Shown here: in pieces, positions 28,316 through 34,696 of the stretch | Layout of the letters: every line of letters starts with the position of its first letter | Position numbering within the stretch: the stretch's first letter is position 1 | Origin: an uncultured Gammaproteobacteria bacterium | GTDB taxonomy: Bacteria; Pseudomonadota; Gammaproteobacteria; UBA4575 | DNA length: 34,696 bases | Direction of reading: 5' to 3' | Assembly (NCBI GenBank): GCA_937922735.1 | Contig: CALAJL010000012.1 | Coordinates: 1 to 34,696, forward strand | Notes under the pieces: generated by a model | Seen by the model: the letters and a program-made list of their open reading frames with translations, nothing else | Database searches by the model: none | Told to the model about the DNA's origin: nothing | Position numbers and translations under genes: made by a program

Positions 28316-28792
28316 TTATTCATAGCGAACTTCGACTACTTCGTACTCCTTGTTTCCAGCAGGTGCTTCAACTGTAATCACATCGCCTTCTTCTTTTGCA
28401 ATCATGGCTCGAGCTATTGGTGAAGTCACTGAAATCATATTTTGTTTTATATCCGCTTCATCCTCGCCGACTATTGTATAGGTAACCTCGTCACCACTAT
28501 CTTCATCTGCTAATACAACGGTTGAACCGAATACAACCCGGCCATTAGCGTTCACTTTTGTTACATCGATAATTTCTGCATTAGATAGTTTTCCCTCGAT
28601 CTCTTTAATGCGTCCTTCAGCAAATGATTGCTGTTCTCTTGCTGCATGATATTCAGCATTTTCTTTAAGATCACCATGCGCACGAGCAGTTGCAATCGCT
28701 TCGATTATTTGTGGTCGCTTAACATTCTTAAGCTCATCTAGCTCGGAACGTAACTTTTCCGCACCTTTAACTGTTAATGGAACTCTATTCAT
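28316..28792 (-). CDS. greA: Transcription elongation factor GreA
   Basis: GreA enters the secondary channel of backtracked RNA polymerase and stimulates cleavage of the transcript end. The 158-residue length equals E. coli GreA. The N-terminal coiled coil carries the acidic tip [16 protein letters not shown], with the two essential acidic residues in the D-L-K-E motif, and the C-terminal globular domain contains VFGSTV and [14 protein letters not shown]. It follows carB by 36 bases, a common arrangement. Confidence 0.98.
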   Translation of the reverse strand: MNRVPLTVKGAEKLRSELDELKNVKRPQIIEAIATARAHGDLKENAEYHAAREQQSFAEGRIKEIEGKLSNAEIIDVTKVNANGRVVFGSTVVLADEDSGDEVTYTIVGEDEADIKQNMISVTSPIARAMIAKEEGDVITVEAPAGNKEYEVVEVRYE

Positions 28793-28828
28793 ATCTCACA
28801 CCGAACAACGAAATTGATTAAGAAAAAA

Positions 28829-31800
28829 CTAATGTTTTAATTGCTTATGCAAATCTTGCAACCGATAAACTTGGTAATGATCTTTGCTCTCTATAGCATC
28901 TTTAAGTGCCCACGCACCTGCAATTGTAGTGGTATAACAAACCTTATGCTGTAGCGCTTCTCTTCTAATTGTAAACGAATCTGCAATGGCTTGTTTGCCC
29001 TCGGTTGTATTCACAATTAGGTCAATTTTACCATCAATAATCATATCGACAATATGTGGACGACCTTCTCGAACCTTATTAACTTTTTCGCACTCAATAC
29101 CTTTCTCGGTAATGGCCCTAGCAGTACCTTTTGTCGCAACAATTTTAAATCCTAGGTTTTGCAACTGTTCTGCAATTTGAGTCGCTTGCTGTCTATCTTC
29201 TTTGCGAACACTTAATAATACACAACCGGATAATGGGAATTCAGCGCCTGCCGCTAATTGAGATTTACCATAAGCTTCACCAAAAGAATCACCCACCCCC
29301 ATTACTTCACCGGTAGATTTCATCTCGGGACCTAATATTGGGTCCACTCCCAAAAATTTAATAAATGGGAATACTGCCTCTTTTACCGAAAAATACGTTG
29401 GTGTAATTTCTTTTGTCGCACCCTGCTCTTTAAGCGTTTTACCCACCATGCAACGTGCAGCAACTTTAGCCAATGGTCGACCAATTGCTTTTGACACAAA
29501 AGGCACGGTGCGTGAAGCACGAGGATTTACTTCAATCAAATAAACTTTTTCATCTTTGATTGCAAATTGTATATTCATTAATCCTTTTACTTGCAATGCA
29601 AGTGCGAGTTGACGCGCTTGTTCGCGCATCACATCTTTAACTTCTTCGCTCAAATTATATGGTGGTAATGAACAAGCACTATCACCGGAATGAATACCGG
29701 CTTGTTCGATGTGTTGCATAATGCCGCCTATCAATACTTCTTCACCATCACAGATGGCATCAAGATCCACTTCAACCGCATTATCTAAAAAGTGATCGAT
29801 TAATACAGGTGCATCATTGGAAACTTTAACCGCTTCTCGCATATAGCGTTCTAGATCAGCACGGTTATAGACAATCTCCATCGCACGACCACCCAACACA
29901 TACGAAGGTCGAACAACCACTGGATAACCAATTTTATCTGCAGCATCAACCGCTTCATTCGTACTGGTCGCGGTTGCATTAGGTGGTTGAAGTAGTTTCA
30001 AGTCATTCACTAACTGTAAAAAGCGTTCGCGATCTTCTGCTAGATCAATTGAGTCCGGACTGGTTCCCACTATCGGAACACCGGCTGCCTCAAGATCTTG
30101 GGCGAGTTTTAAGGGTGTTTGCCCACCAAACTGCACGATAACCCCATACGGCTTTTCAACACGTACAATTTCTAAAACGTCTTCTAAGGTTAGTGGCTCA
30201 AAATAAAGCCTATCTGATGTGTCGTAATCGGTTGATACGGTTTCCGGATTACAGTTCACCATAATAGTTTCATAACCATCTTCGCGCATTGCAAAGGCTG
30301 CATGCACACAACAGTAATCAAACTCTATTCCTTGGCCAATGCGATTTGGACCACCACCCAAGACAATAATTTTTTTATTATTGCTAGGCTCAGCTTCACA
30401 TTCTTCATCATAGCTCGAATACATGTATGCAGTATTGGTTGCAAATTCTGCCGCACAGGTATCCACTCTCTTATATATTGGATGTACTGCTAACGTATTA
30501 CGTTTCTCGCGCACTTCGTTTTCACTACATTTCAATAGAGTTGCGAGCCTTCTATCTGAAAAGCCTTTACGCTTAATATTTCGCATCAAACTCGCATCAA
30601 TTGAATCTAAACTTGAAGCAGCAATATCCTTTTCCATATCGATAAGCTGTTTTAGCTGTGCAAGAAACCAAGGATCAATCGATGTCGACTCAAATAATGC
30701 TTCATTTGTTTGACCCAGCCGCATTGCATCCGCCACGAACCAAACACGATTTGGGCCTGGCTCTTGTAACTCAGAAGCCAACTCACTCATGCTTTCTTCA
30801 TCATATTCATGATGCATAGGATCCAACCCATCGACACCGACTTCTAGCCCGCGCAATGCTTTTTGAAATGATTCTTGAAAAGTGCGACCGATCGCCATCA
30901 CTTCACCAACCGATTTCATTTGTGTACTTAACTTGGCTTTTGCCTGAGGGAATTTCTCAAAAGTAAAACGAGGAATCTTTGTGACTACATAATCTATGCT
31001 CGGCTCAAAGGAAGCCGGTGTTGCACCACCCGTAATCTCATTTTGCAATTCATCAAGGGTATAACCTATCGCAAGTTTCGCCGCTACTTTAGCAATGGGA
31101 AAGCCAGTTGCTTTAGAAGCCAATGCCGAAGACCGCGACACACGTGGATTCATCTCAATAATGACCATGCGGCCATCTTTCGGATTGATAGAAAATTGTA
31201 CATTGGAGCCACCAGTGTCCACACCAATTTTACGTAACACAGCAAGCGAAGCGTTACGCATAATTTGATATTCTTTATCTGTCAACGTTTGTGCGGGAGC
31301 AACGGTAATTGAATCACCCGTGTGCACACCCATTGGGTCAAAGTTTTCTATCGAACAAATAATGATGCAATTGTCATTTTTGTCTCGCACCACTTCCATT
31401 TCATATTCTTTCCAACCCAGTAATGACTCTTCAAGCAACACTTCACTTGTTGGTGAAAGATCTAAGCCATGAGAAATAATATCTTTAAACTCTTCCAAGT
31501 TATAAGCGATTCCGCCGCCACTCCCACCCATCGTAAATGATGGACGAATAACCGTTGGAAAACCCAAACTAGGTTGTTGTTGGATCGCCTCTTCTAAGCT
31601 GTGTGCAATAGCGGAACGTGCAGACTTTAATCCGATATCTTCCATCGCCTTACGAAATAATTCACGATCTTCCGCCATATCGATGGCTTCTTTTTTCGCA
31701 CCAATCATTTCGACCGAATACTTTTCTAAAACGCCTTCTCGATCTAAATCTAATGCACAATTTAATGCTGTCTGCCCACCCATAGTTGGCAACAACACAT

Positions 31801-32050
31801 CGGGACGTTCTTTCTCAATAATTTGTTCAACGGTTTGCCACATGATGGGTTCGATATAAATCGCATCCGCCATCTCTGGGTCAGTCATAATAGTGGCTGG
31901 GTTAGAGTTCACCAAAATCACACGATAACCTTCTTCACGCAGCGCCTTACAAGCTTGTGCGCCAGAATAGTCAAACTCACATGCTTGCCCGATCACAATT
32001 GGACCCGCACCAATGATCAATACACTTTTTATATCCGTACGCTTAGGCAT
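28829..32050 (-). CDS. carB: Carbamoyl phosphate synthase large subunit
   Basis: Makes carbamoyl phosphate from bicarbonate, two ATP and ammonia supplied through a tunnel by CarA; feeds pyrimidine and arginine synthesis. The 1073 residues equal the E. coli length. Two homologous ATP-grasp halves are plain: [19 protein letters not shown] with [15 protein letters not shown] in the first, and [18 protein letters not shown] with [14 protein letters not shown] in the second. Each has a VNPRxSR-like metal-binding segment ([14 protein letters not shown] and [14 protein letters not shown]). The last 130 or so residues form the allosteric domain that in enterics binds UMP and ornithine. It starts 3 bases after carA. 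Confidence 0.99.
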   Translation of the reverse strand: MPKRTDIKSVLIIGAGPIVIGQACEFDYSGAQACKALREEGYRVILVNSNPATIMTDPEMADAIYIEPIMWQTVEQIIEKERPDVLLPTMGGQTALNCALDLDREGVLEKYSVEMIGAKKEAIDMAEDRELFRKAMEDIGLKSARSAIAHSLEEAIQQQPSLGFPTVIRPSFTMGGSGGGIAYNLEEFKDIISHGLDLSPTSEVLLEESLLGWKEYEMEVVRDKNDNCIIICSIENFDPMGVHTGDSITVAPAQTLTDKEYQIMRNASLAVLRKIGVDTGGSNVQFSINPKDGRMVIIEMNPRVSRSSALASKATGFPIAKVAAKLAIGYTLDELQNEITGGATPASFEPSIDYVVTKIPRFTFEKFPQAKAKLSTQMKSVGEVMAIGRTFQESFQKALRGLEVGVDGLDPMHHEYDEESMSELASELQEPGPNRVWFVADAMRLGQTNEALFESTSIDPWFLAQLKQLIDMEKDIAASSLDSIDASLMRNIKRKGFSDRRLATLLKCSENEVREKRNTLAVHPIYKRVDTCAAEFATNTAYMYSSYDEECEAEPSNNKKIIVLGGGPNRIGQGIEFDYCCVHAAFAMREDGYETIMVNCNPETVSTDYDTSDRLYFEPLTLEDVLEIVRVEKPYGVIVQFGGQTPLKLAQDLEAAGVPIVGTSPDSIDLAEDRERFLQLVNDLKLLQPPNATATSTNEAVDAADKIGYPVVVRPSYVLGGRAMEIVYNRADLERYMREAVKVSNDAPVLIDHFLDNAVEVDLDAICDGEEVLIGGIMQHIEQAGIHSGDSACSLPPYNLSEEVKDVMREQARQLALALQVKGLMNIQFAIKDEKVYLIEVNPRASRTVPFVSKAIGRPLAKVAARCMVGKTLKEQGATKEITPTYFSVKEAVFPFIKFLGVDPILGPEMKSTGEVMGVGDSFGEAYGKSQLAAGAEFPLSGCVLLSVRKEDRQQATQIAEQLQNLGFKIVATKGTARAITEKGIECEKVNKVREGRPHIVDMIIDGKIDLIVNTTEGKQAIADSFTIRREALQHKVCYTTTIAGAWALKDAIESKDHYQVYRLQDLHKQLKH

Positions 32051-32053
32051 GCT

Positions 32054-33193
32054 CTAGTTTTGCTTATACTCTGTCATCAATTTGATGAAGTTTTCGAATA
32101 ATGGCTTCACATCATGCGGACCTGGACTGGCTTCCGGATGTCCTTGGAAACTGTACGCAGGTTTTTGAATGTGTCGAATTCCCTGCAATGAGCCGTCAAA
32201 TAAAGATCGATGTGTGGCTTCTAGCTCTTTAGGCAAAGATTCCTCATCAATTGCAAAGCCATGATTTTGGCTACTTATCATGACCAAGCTAGTGCTTAAA
32301 TCTTGTACGGGATGGTTCGCACCGTGATGACCAAATTTCATCTTCGTCGTTTTAGCCCCACAAGCTAAACCTAATAATTGATGCCCCAAGCAAATACCAA
32401 ATGTTGGGACGCCAGCATTTACAATTTCTTGAATCGCTTGAATCGCATAGTCACATGGCTCTGGATCACCAGGACCATTCGAAAGAAAAATACCATCAGG
32501 GTTTTTACTCAACACTTCTTTTGCTGGGGTTGATGCCGGAACCACTTCAAGCTCACATCCATAGTCGTGCAGAATACGAAGAATATTACGTTTCACTCCA
32601 AAATCGTATGCTATGACACTGAAACTACTCTTATTTTTGCTACTGAGATAACCCTCTTCTAATGACCAACCACCATCACTCCATGAGTAAGACTTATCAG
32701 TAGTAACCTCTTTAGCCAAATCCATGCCTTTTAATCCAGCAAAACCTTTAGCCGCGGCTAAGGCTTCTTCTTCACTGATGTGGTCGCCCGCCATGATGGC
32801 ACCATTTTGCGCACCCTTCTCACGAAGTATTCTCGTTAATCTGCGGGTATCAATATCTGCAATAGAAACCACATTATGTTTCTTTAAATAAGCAGATAAA
32901 TCAGATTGTTGTCGCCAATTACTAACTTGTACTGGTAAGTCACGTATCACTAAGCCCGTCGCAAAAATGTGTGCGGATTCTTCATCTTCAGAGTTGGCAC
33001 CAACATTGCCAATATGAGGATACGTCAGGGTAATGATTTGTTGTGCGTAAGATGGGTCTGTAAGAATTTCTTGGTAACCTGTCATGGAAGTATTAAAAAC
33101 AACTTCCCCTACCGATAAACCCGATATGCCAATAGAGCTTCCCCAGAAAAGACTGCCGTCTTCTAAAGCAAGCAAGGCGGGTGGATGACTCAA
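32054..33193 (-). CDS. carA: Carbamoyl phosphate synthase small subunit (glutamine amidotransferase)
   Basis: Hydrolyses glutamine and passes ammonia to CarB. The N-terminal CPSase small-chain domain (about 1-150, with [18 protein letters not shown]) is followed by a class I amidotransferase domain with the triad C268 ([11 protein letters not shown]), H352 and E354 (GHPEASPGP). The start codon is TTG (33191-33193), supported by AGGAG 9 bases upstream and by the family start; no ATG gives a sensible N-terminus. The 450-base gap upstream holds a repeat array and a hairpin, listed separately. The usual gammaproteobacterial neighbour dapB is not next to it. Confidence 0.98.
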   Translation of the reverse strand: MSHPPALLALEDGSLFWGSSIGISGLSVGEVVFNTSMTGYQEILTDPSYAQQIITLTYPHIGNVGANSEDEESAHIFATGLVIRDLPVQVSNWRQQSDLSAYLKKHNVVSIADIDTRRLTRILREKGAQNGAIMAGDHISEEEALAAAKGFAGLKGMDLAKEVTTDKSYSWSDGGWSLEEGYLSSKNKSSFSVIAYDFGVKRNILRILHDYGCELEVVPASTPAKEVLSKNPDGIFLSNGPGDPEPCDYAIQAIQEIVNAGVPTFGICLGHQLLGLACGAKTTKMKFGHHGANHPVQDLSTSLVMISSQNHGFAIDEESLPKELEATHRSLFDGSLQGIRHIQKPAYSFQGHPEASPGPHDVKPLFENFIKLMTEYKQN

Positions 33194-33249
33194 AAAACTT
33201 ATCTCCTATTTCTTTGCCTTAAATCATTCTATAAGACGCAGATGTAAAA

Positions 33250-33275
33250 ACGGGATGACCTGCTGGTCATCCCGT
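33250..33275 (-). terminator. Strong hairpin in the carA leader, terminator or attenuator
   Basis: A perfect 11-bp stem ACGGGATGACC/GGTCATCCCGT with a TGCT loop lies 57 bases before the carA start. Runs of five A and T flank it on both sides, so it could terminate in either direction. It may end the redoxin/TlpA transcript or attenuate carAB. I found no good promoter between it and carA, which favours attenuation or read-through control. Confidence 0.65.
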
Positions 33276-33397
33276 AAAAATTCTGTGCTACCGGTGGACC
33301 AGGAGAATTGTACTCAACTCAAACGTATTACGAAACCGAGAATTTGGGATATTGAATACTTTATGATCGATTGGGATTTAATAGTTTATTTTTCACT

Positions 33398-33457
33398 TAA
33401 CCACCCAAGTAACTACACTAATAACCACACTAGTAACTACACTAGTAAATACACAAT
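33398..33457. repeat. Five-copy tandem 12-bp repeat upstream of carA
   Basis: Five consecutive units of the type TAACTACACTAG span 33398-33457: TAACCACCCAAG, TAACTACACTAA, TAACCACACTAG, TAACTACACTAG and a diverged TAAATACACAAT. The array lies in the 449-base non-coding gap between the TlpA-like gene and carA. Next to it is a CTGAAAA/TTTTCAG hairpin (33463-33486). It could be a cluster of regulator-binding sites or a simple satellite. Confidence 0.85.
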
Positions 33458-33576
33458 GCGGCCTGAAAACTCTTTACGATTTTCAGTCAAAAATCTTCGC
33501 GGGAAGGCAGGTTACTTACACTAAATATTTCTCATTCATGCCATCAAAACCAATTGATATGCTATAACAATTCACC

Positions 33577-33605
33577 ATTATTTAAATCTTGTTTAAATAA
33601 ATCAA
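33577..33605 (-). promoter_or_regulatory. Candidate promoter for carAB
   Basis: The minus strand shows TTGATT (33600-33605), a 17-base spacer and AATAAT (33577-33582), both partial matches to the sigma70 consensus. It would give a leader of about 375 nt that includes the 12-bp repeats and the 33250 hairpin. The region is very AT-rich, so chance matches are likely. Confidence 0.3.
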
Positions 33606-33642
33606 ATTTACTTTATATTTGGTCTAGTTATATTTTTTCTAG

Positions 33643-34176
33643 TTATATCTGTTTTAGCAAATGACTAATCGCTTCTTCAACATCTTTTTCTGTGAACTGC
33701 TTATTTGGGTTGTCACCTGTCAATCGATATTGCTCCAGTCCTTGGTTGTCATATATCAACACCGCAGGAATACCTATTAGGTCAATTTTCTCAAAAGCAT
33801 GTAAAAGGTTCTCATCCATTCGATAATGATCAAAAGTTGCATTCATCTTTCGCAAAAATACTTCTGCAAGTTGTAAAGACTTAGCATCCTCACGATCATC
33901 TAGGTTCATACTTACAAACTCAACATTTTGATTTTTGTATGTATTATGCAACTTAACCATTTCAGGGAAACGCTCGATACATGAGACACACCACATTGCC
34001 CACATATCAACCACTACAATTTTAGGTAAATACTGTAGTCGCCGGCTTTCCCACTCAGTGTAGGAAACAGCCACCATTTGCTCTTCATTCGATACATCTT
34101 CGGCCAAAGAATGAGTAGTTAAAAATGCCATGCTAATCAATAGCACGGCGACAACAAAATGTAGTTTATTGGACAT
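33643..34176 (-). CDS. Secreted TlpA-like thioredoxin-fold protein
   Basis: A 177-residue protein with a signal peptide (hydrophobic FVVAVLLISMAFL, probable cut after HSLA) and a thioredoxin fold. The active site is MWCVSCIERFP with the redox pair C63 and C66, and the cis-proline motif is IGIPAVLIYD. This fits a periplasmic thiol-disulfide oxidoreductase of the TlpA/ResA type; its substrate is unknown. The ATG overlaps the end of the upstream redoxin gene by 11 bases, so the two are probably translated together. The usual ccm genes for cytochrome maturation are not seen in this window. Confidence 0.85.
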   Translation of the reverse strand: MSNKLHFVVAVLLISMAFLTTHSLAEDVSNEEQMVAVSYTEWESRRLQYLPKIVVVDMWAMWCVSCIERFPEMVKLHNTYKNQNVEFVSMNLDDREDAKSLQLAEVFLRKMNATFDHYRMDENLLHAFEKIDLIGIPAVLIYDNQGLEQYRLTGDNPNKQFTEKDVEEAISHLLKQI

Positions 34177-34696
34177 ACTTCACTGAACAACCATGCGCAC
34201 GTGTTTCTTTTACCGCTACTTCATTACCCTCTAGCAATGAAGAAATAGCATCACTAACATAAAACTGACTTGGCTCACCGTTAATATGTTTGACTGACCC
34301 ATCATCGTTCATTTTTGCAGGCGAATCATATAATGCACCGGTATACATTAATTTTCGCTCTTTATTAAAAACAAAATACTCAGGTGTTCGTGTTGCACCT
34401 AGTTGCCTACCCAGCTCTTGGCTTTCATCAAAAATATAATCAAATCCATAACCATATTTTTCTGCATGAATTTTCATTGCTGGTAAACGATCATCTTCAC
34501 GATGATTCATACTTAAGCCAATCACACGAACACTTTGCCCCTCAAAAGAATTGGCAAGTTCTACCAAGTCAGCATCCATACCTCTAACCCATGGACAATG
34601 GTTTGCTAGCGAAACAAAGACCAACACATCTTCACTAAGCCCATCAGAAGAAATATTGTTACCTGAAGTAGAAGGCAAATTATCAAAAGCGGGCAT
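34166..34696 (-). CDS. Redoxin (AhpC/TSA-like) domain protein, 5' end possibly beyond window
   Basis: 176 residues are visible, and a Met codon coincides with the window edge. In homologues the segment MPAFDNLPSTSG usually follows extra N-terminal sequence, so the gene probably starts outside. The fold is peroxiredoxin/thioredoxin-like: FVSLANHCPWVRGMD puts a single cysteine (C34) where thioredoxins have CxxC, TRTPEYFVF is the cis-Pro region, and a second cysteine sits near the end in RAHGCSVKY (C170). The latter matches a known redoxin subfamily with a C-terminal GCSIK-like motif. It probably acts in thiol redox chemistry together with the overlapping TlpA-like protein; the partner role is inference. 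Confidence 0.8.
   Translation of the reverse strand: MPAFDNLPSTSGNNISSDGLSEDVLVFVSLANHCPWVRGMDADLVELANSFEGQSVRVIGLSMNHREDDRLPAMKIHAEKYGYGFDYIFDESQELGRQLGATRTPEYFVFNKERKLMYTGALYDSPAKMNDDGSVKHINGEPSQFYVSDAISSLLEGNEVAVKETRAHGCSVKYVQ

Noticed and set aside
28193-28423. Plus-strand ORF of 76 residues as a possible yhbY (divergent to rlmE)
   Set aside because: The translation has no resemblance to the YhbY RNA-binding domain and its second half is antisense to greA.
33281-33360. Possible decayed tRNA in the carA upstream gap (GGAG-AATTGTA-CTC looks like a T-arm)
   Set aside because: No acceptor stem, anticodon arm or T-loop consensus could be built around it.
33255-33524. Plus-strand ORF of 89 residues in the carA upstream gap
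   Set aside because: It starts inside the 33250 hairpin, has no ribosome binding site, and its SNYT-NNHT-like repeats only reflect the 12-bp DNA repeat, which happens to keep frame. No recognisable domain.
33502-33570. Minus-strand 20-codon ORF in the carA upstream gap as a leader peptide
   Set aside because: No ribosome binding site, no run of regulatory codons, and it ends far from the 33250 hairpin.

Overview
The window looks like chromosomal core DNA of an AT-rich gammaproteobacterium. Nearly every gene is on the minus strand. I base the lineage on gene order and gene content, not on any search: carA-carB-greA, rlmE-ftsH-glmM-tpiA-secG-tRNA-Leu(GAG), and initiator tRNA / rimP-nusA-infB-rbfA-truB are classic gammaproteobacterial blocks. 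A complete 14-gene complex I operon sits between the two tRNA genes. NuoC and NuoD are separate proteins, which excludes the enteric type with fused NuoCD. I cannot name a genus.

Layout, read in the direction of transcription (right to left): a redoxin-like gene (cut by the window edge) overlaps a secreted TlpA-like thioredoxin. A 450-base gap follows, holding a five-copy 12-bp tandem repeat and a strong hairpin, and then carA, carB and greA. After a 255-base gap come rlmE, ftsH, glmM (with no folP between ftsH and glmM), tpiA and secG (with an unusually long acidic tail). The gap before tRNA-Leu holds the only convincing plus-strand gene, a 31-residue single-span membrane protein missing from the ORF track. 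Next are a sigma70-type promoter and nuoABCDEFGHIJKLMN, then initiator tRNA-fMet, a DUF1840 gene and a group I truncated globin gene. A 490-base structured non-coding stretch follows, then rimP-nusA-infB-rbfA and the first 72 codons of truB.

Functions: the right part covers carbamoyl phosphate synthesis for pyrimidines and arginine, transcript-cleavage rescue (GreA), 23S rRNA methylation, membrane proteolysis, cell-wall precursor supply, glycolysis and Sec export. The centre is the proton-pumping NADH:quinone oxidoreductase, with all Fe-S ligands of NuoB, E, F, G and I that I checked intact. The left part is the transcription/translation factor operon.

The most promising novelty is outside the named genes: (1) the plus-strand small membrane protein; (2) the rimP leader, where a good promoter is followed within about 65 nt by two hairpins and a U-run, then by a second terminator, which suggests a small RNA or an attenuated leader that NusA could act on; (3) the repeat and hairpin in the carA leader; (4) dyads at the globin promoter; (5) the acidic SecG tail. 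I saw no mobile elements, CRISPR arrays, prophage genes or clear signs of recent transfer.
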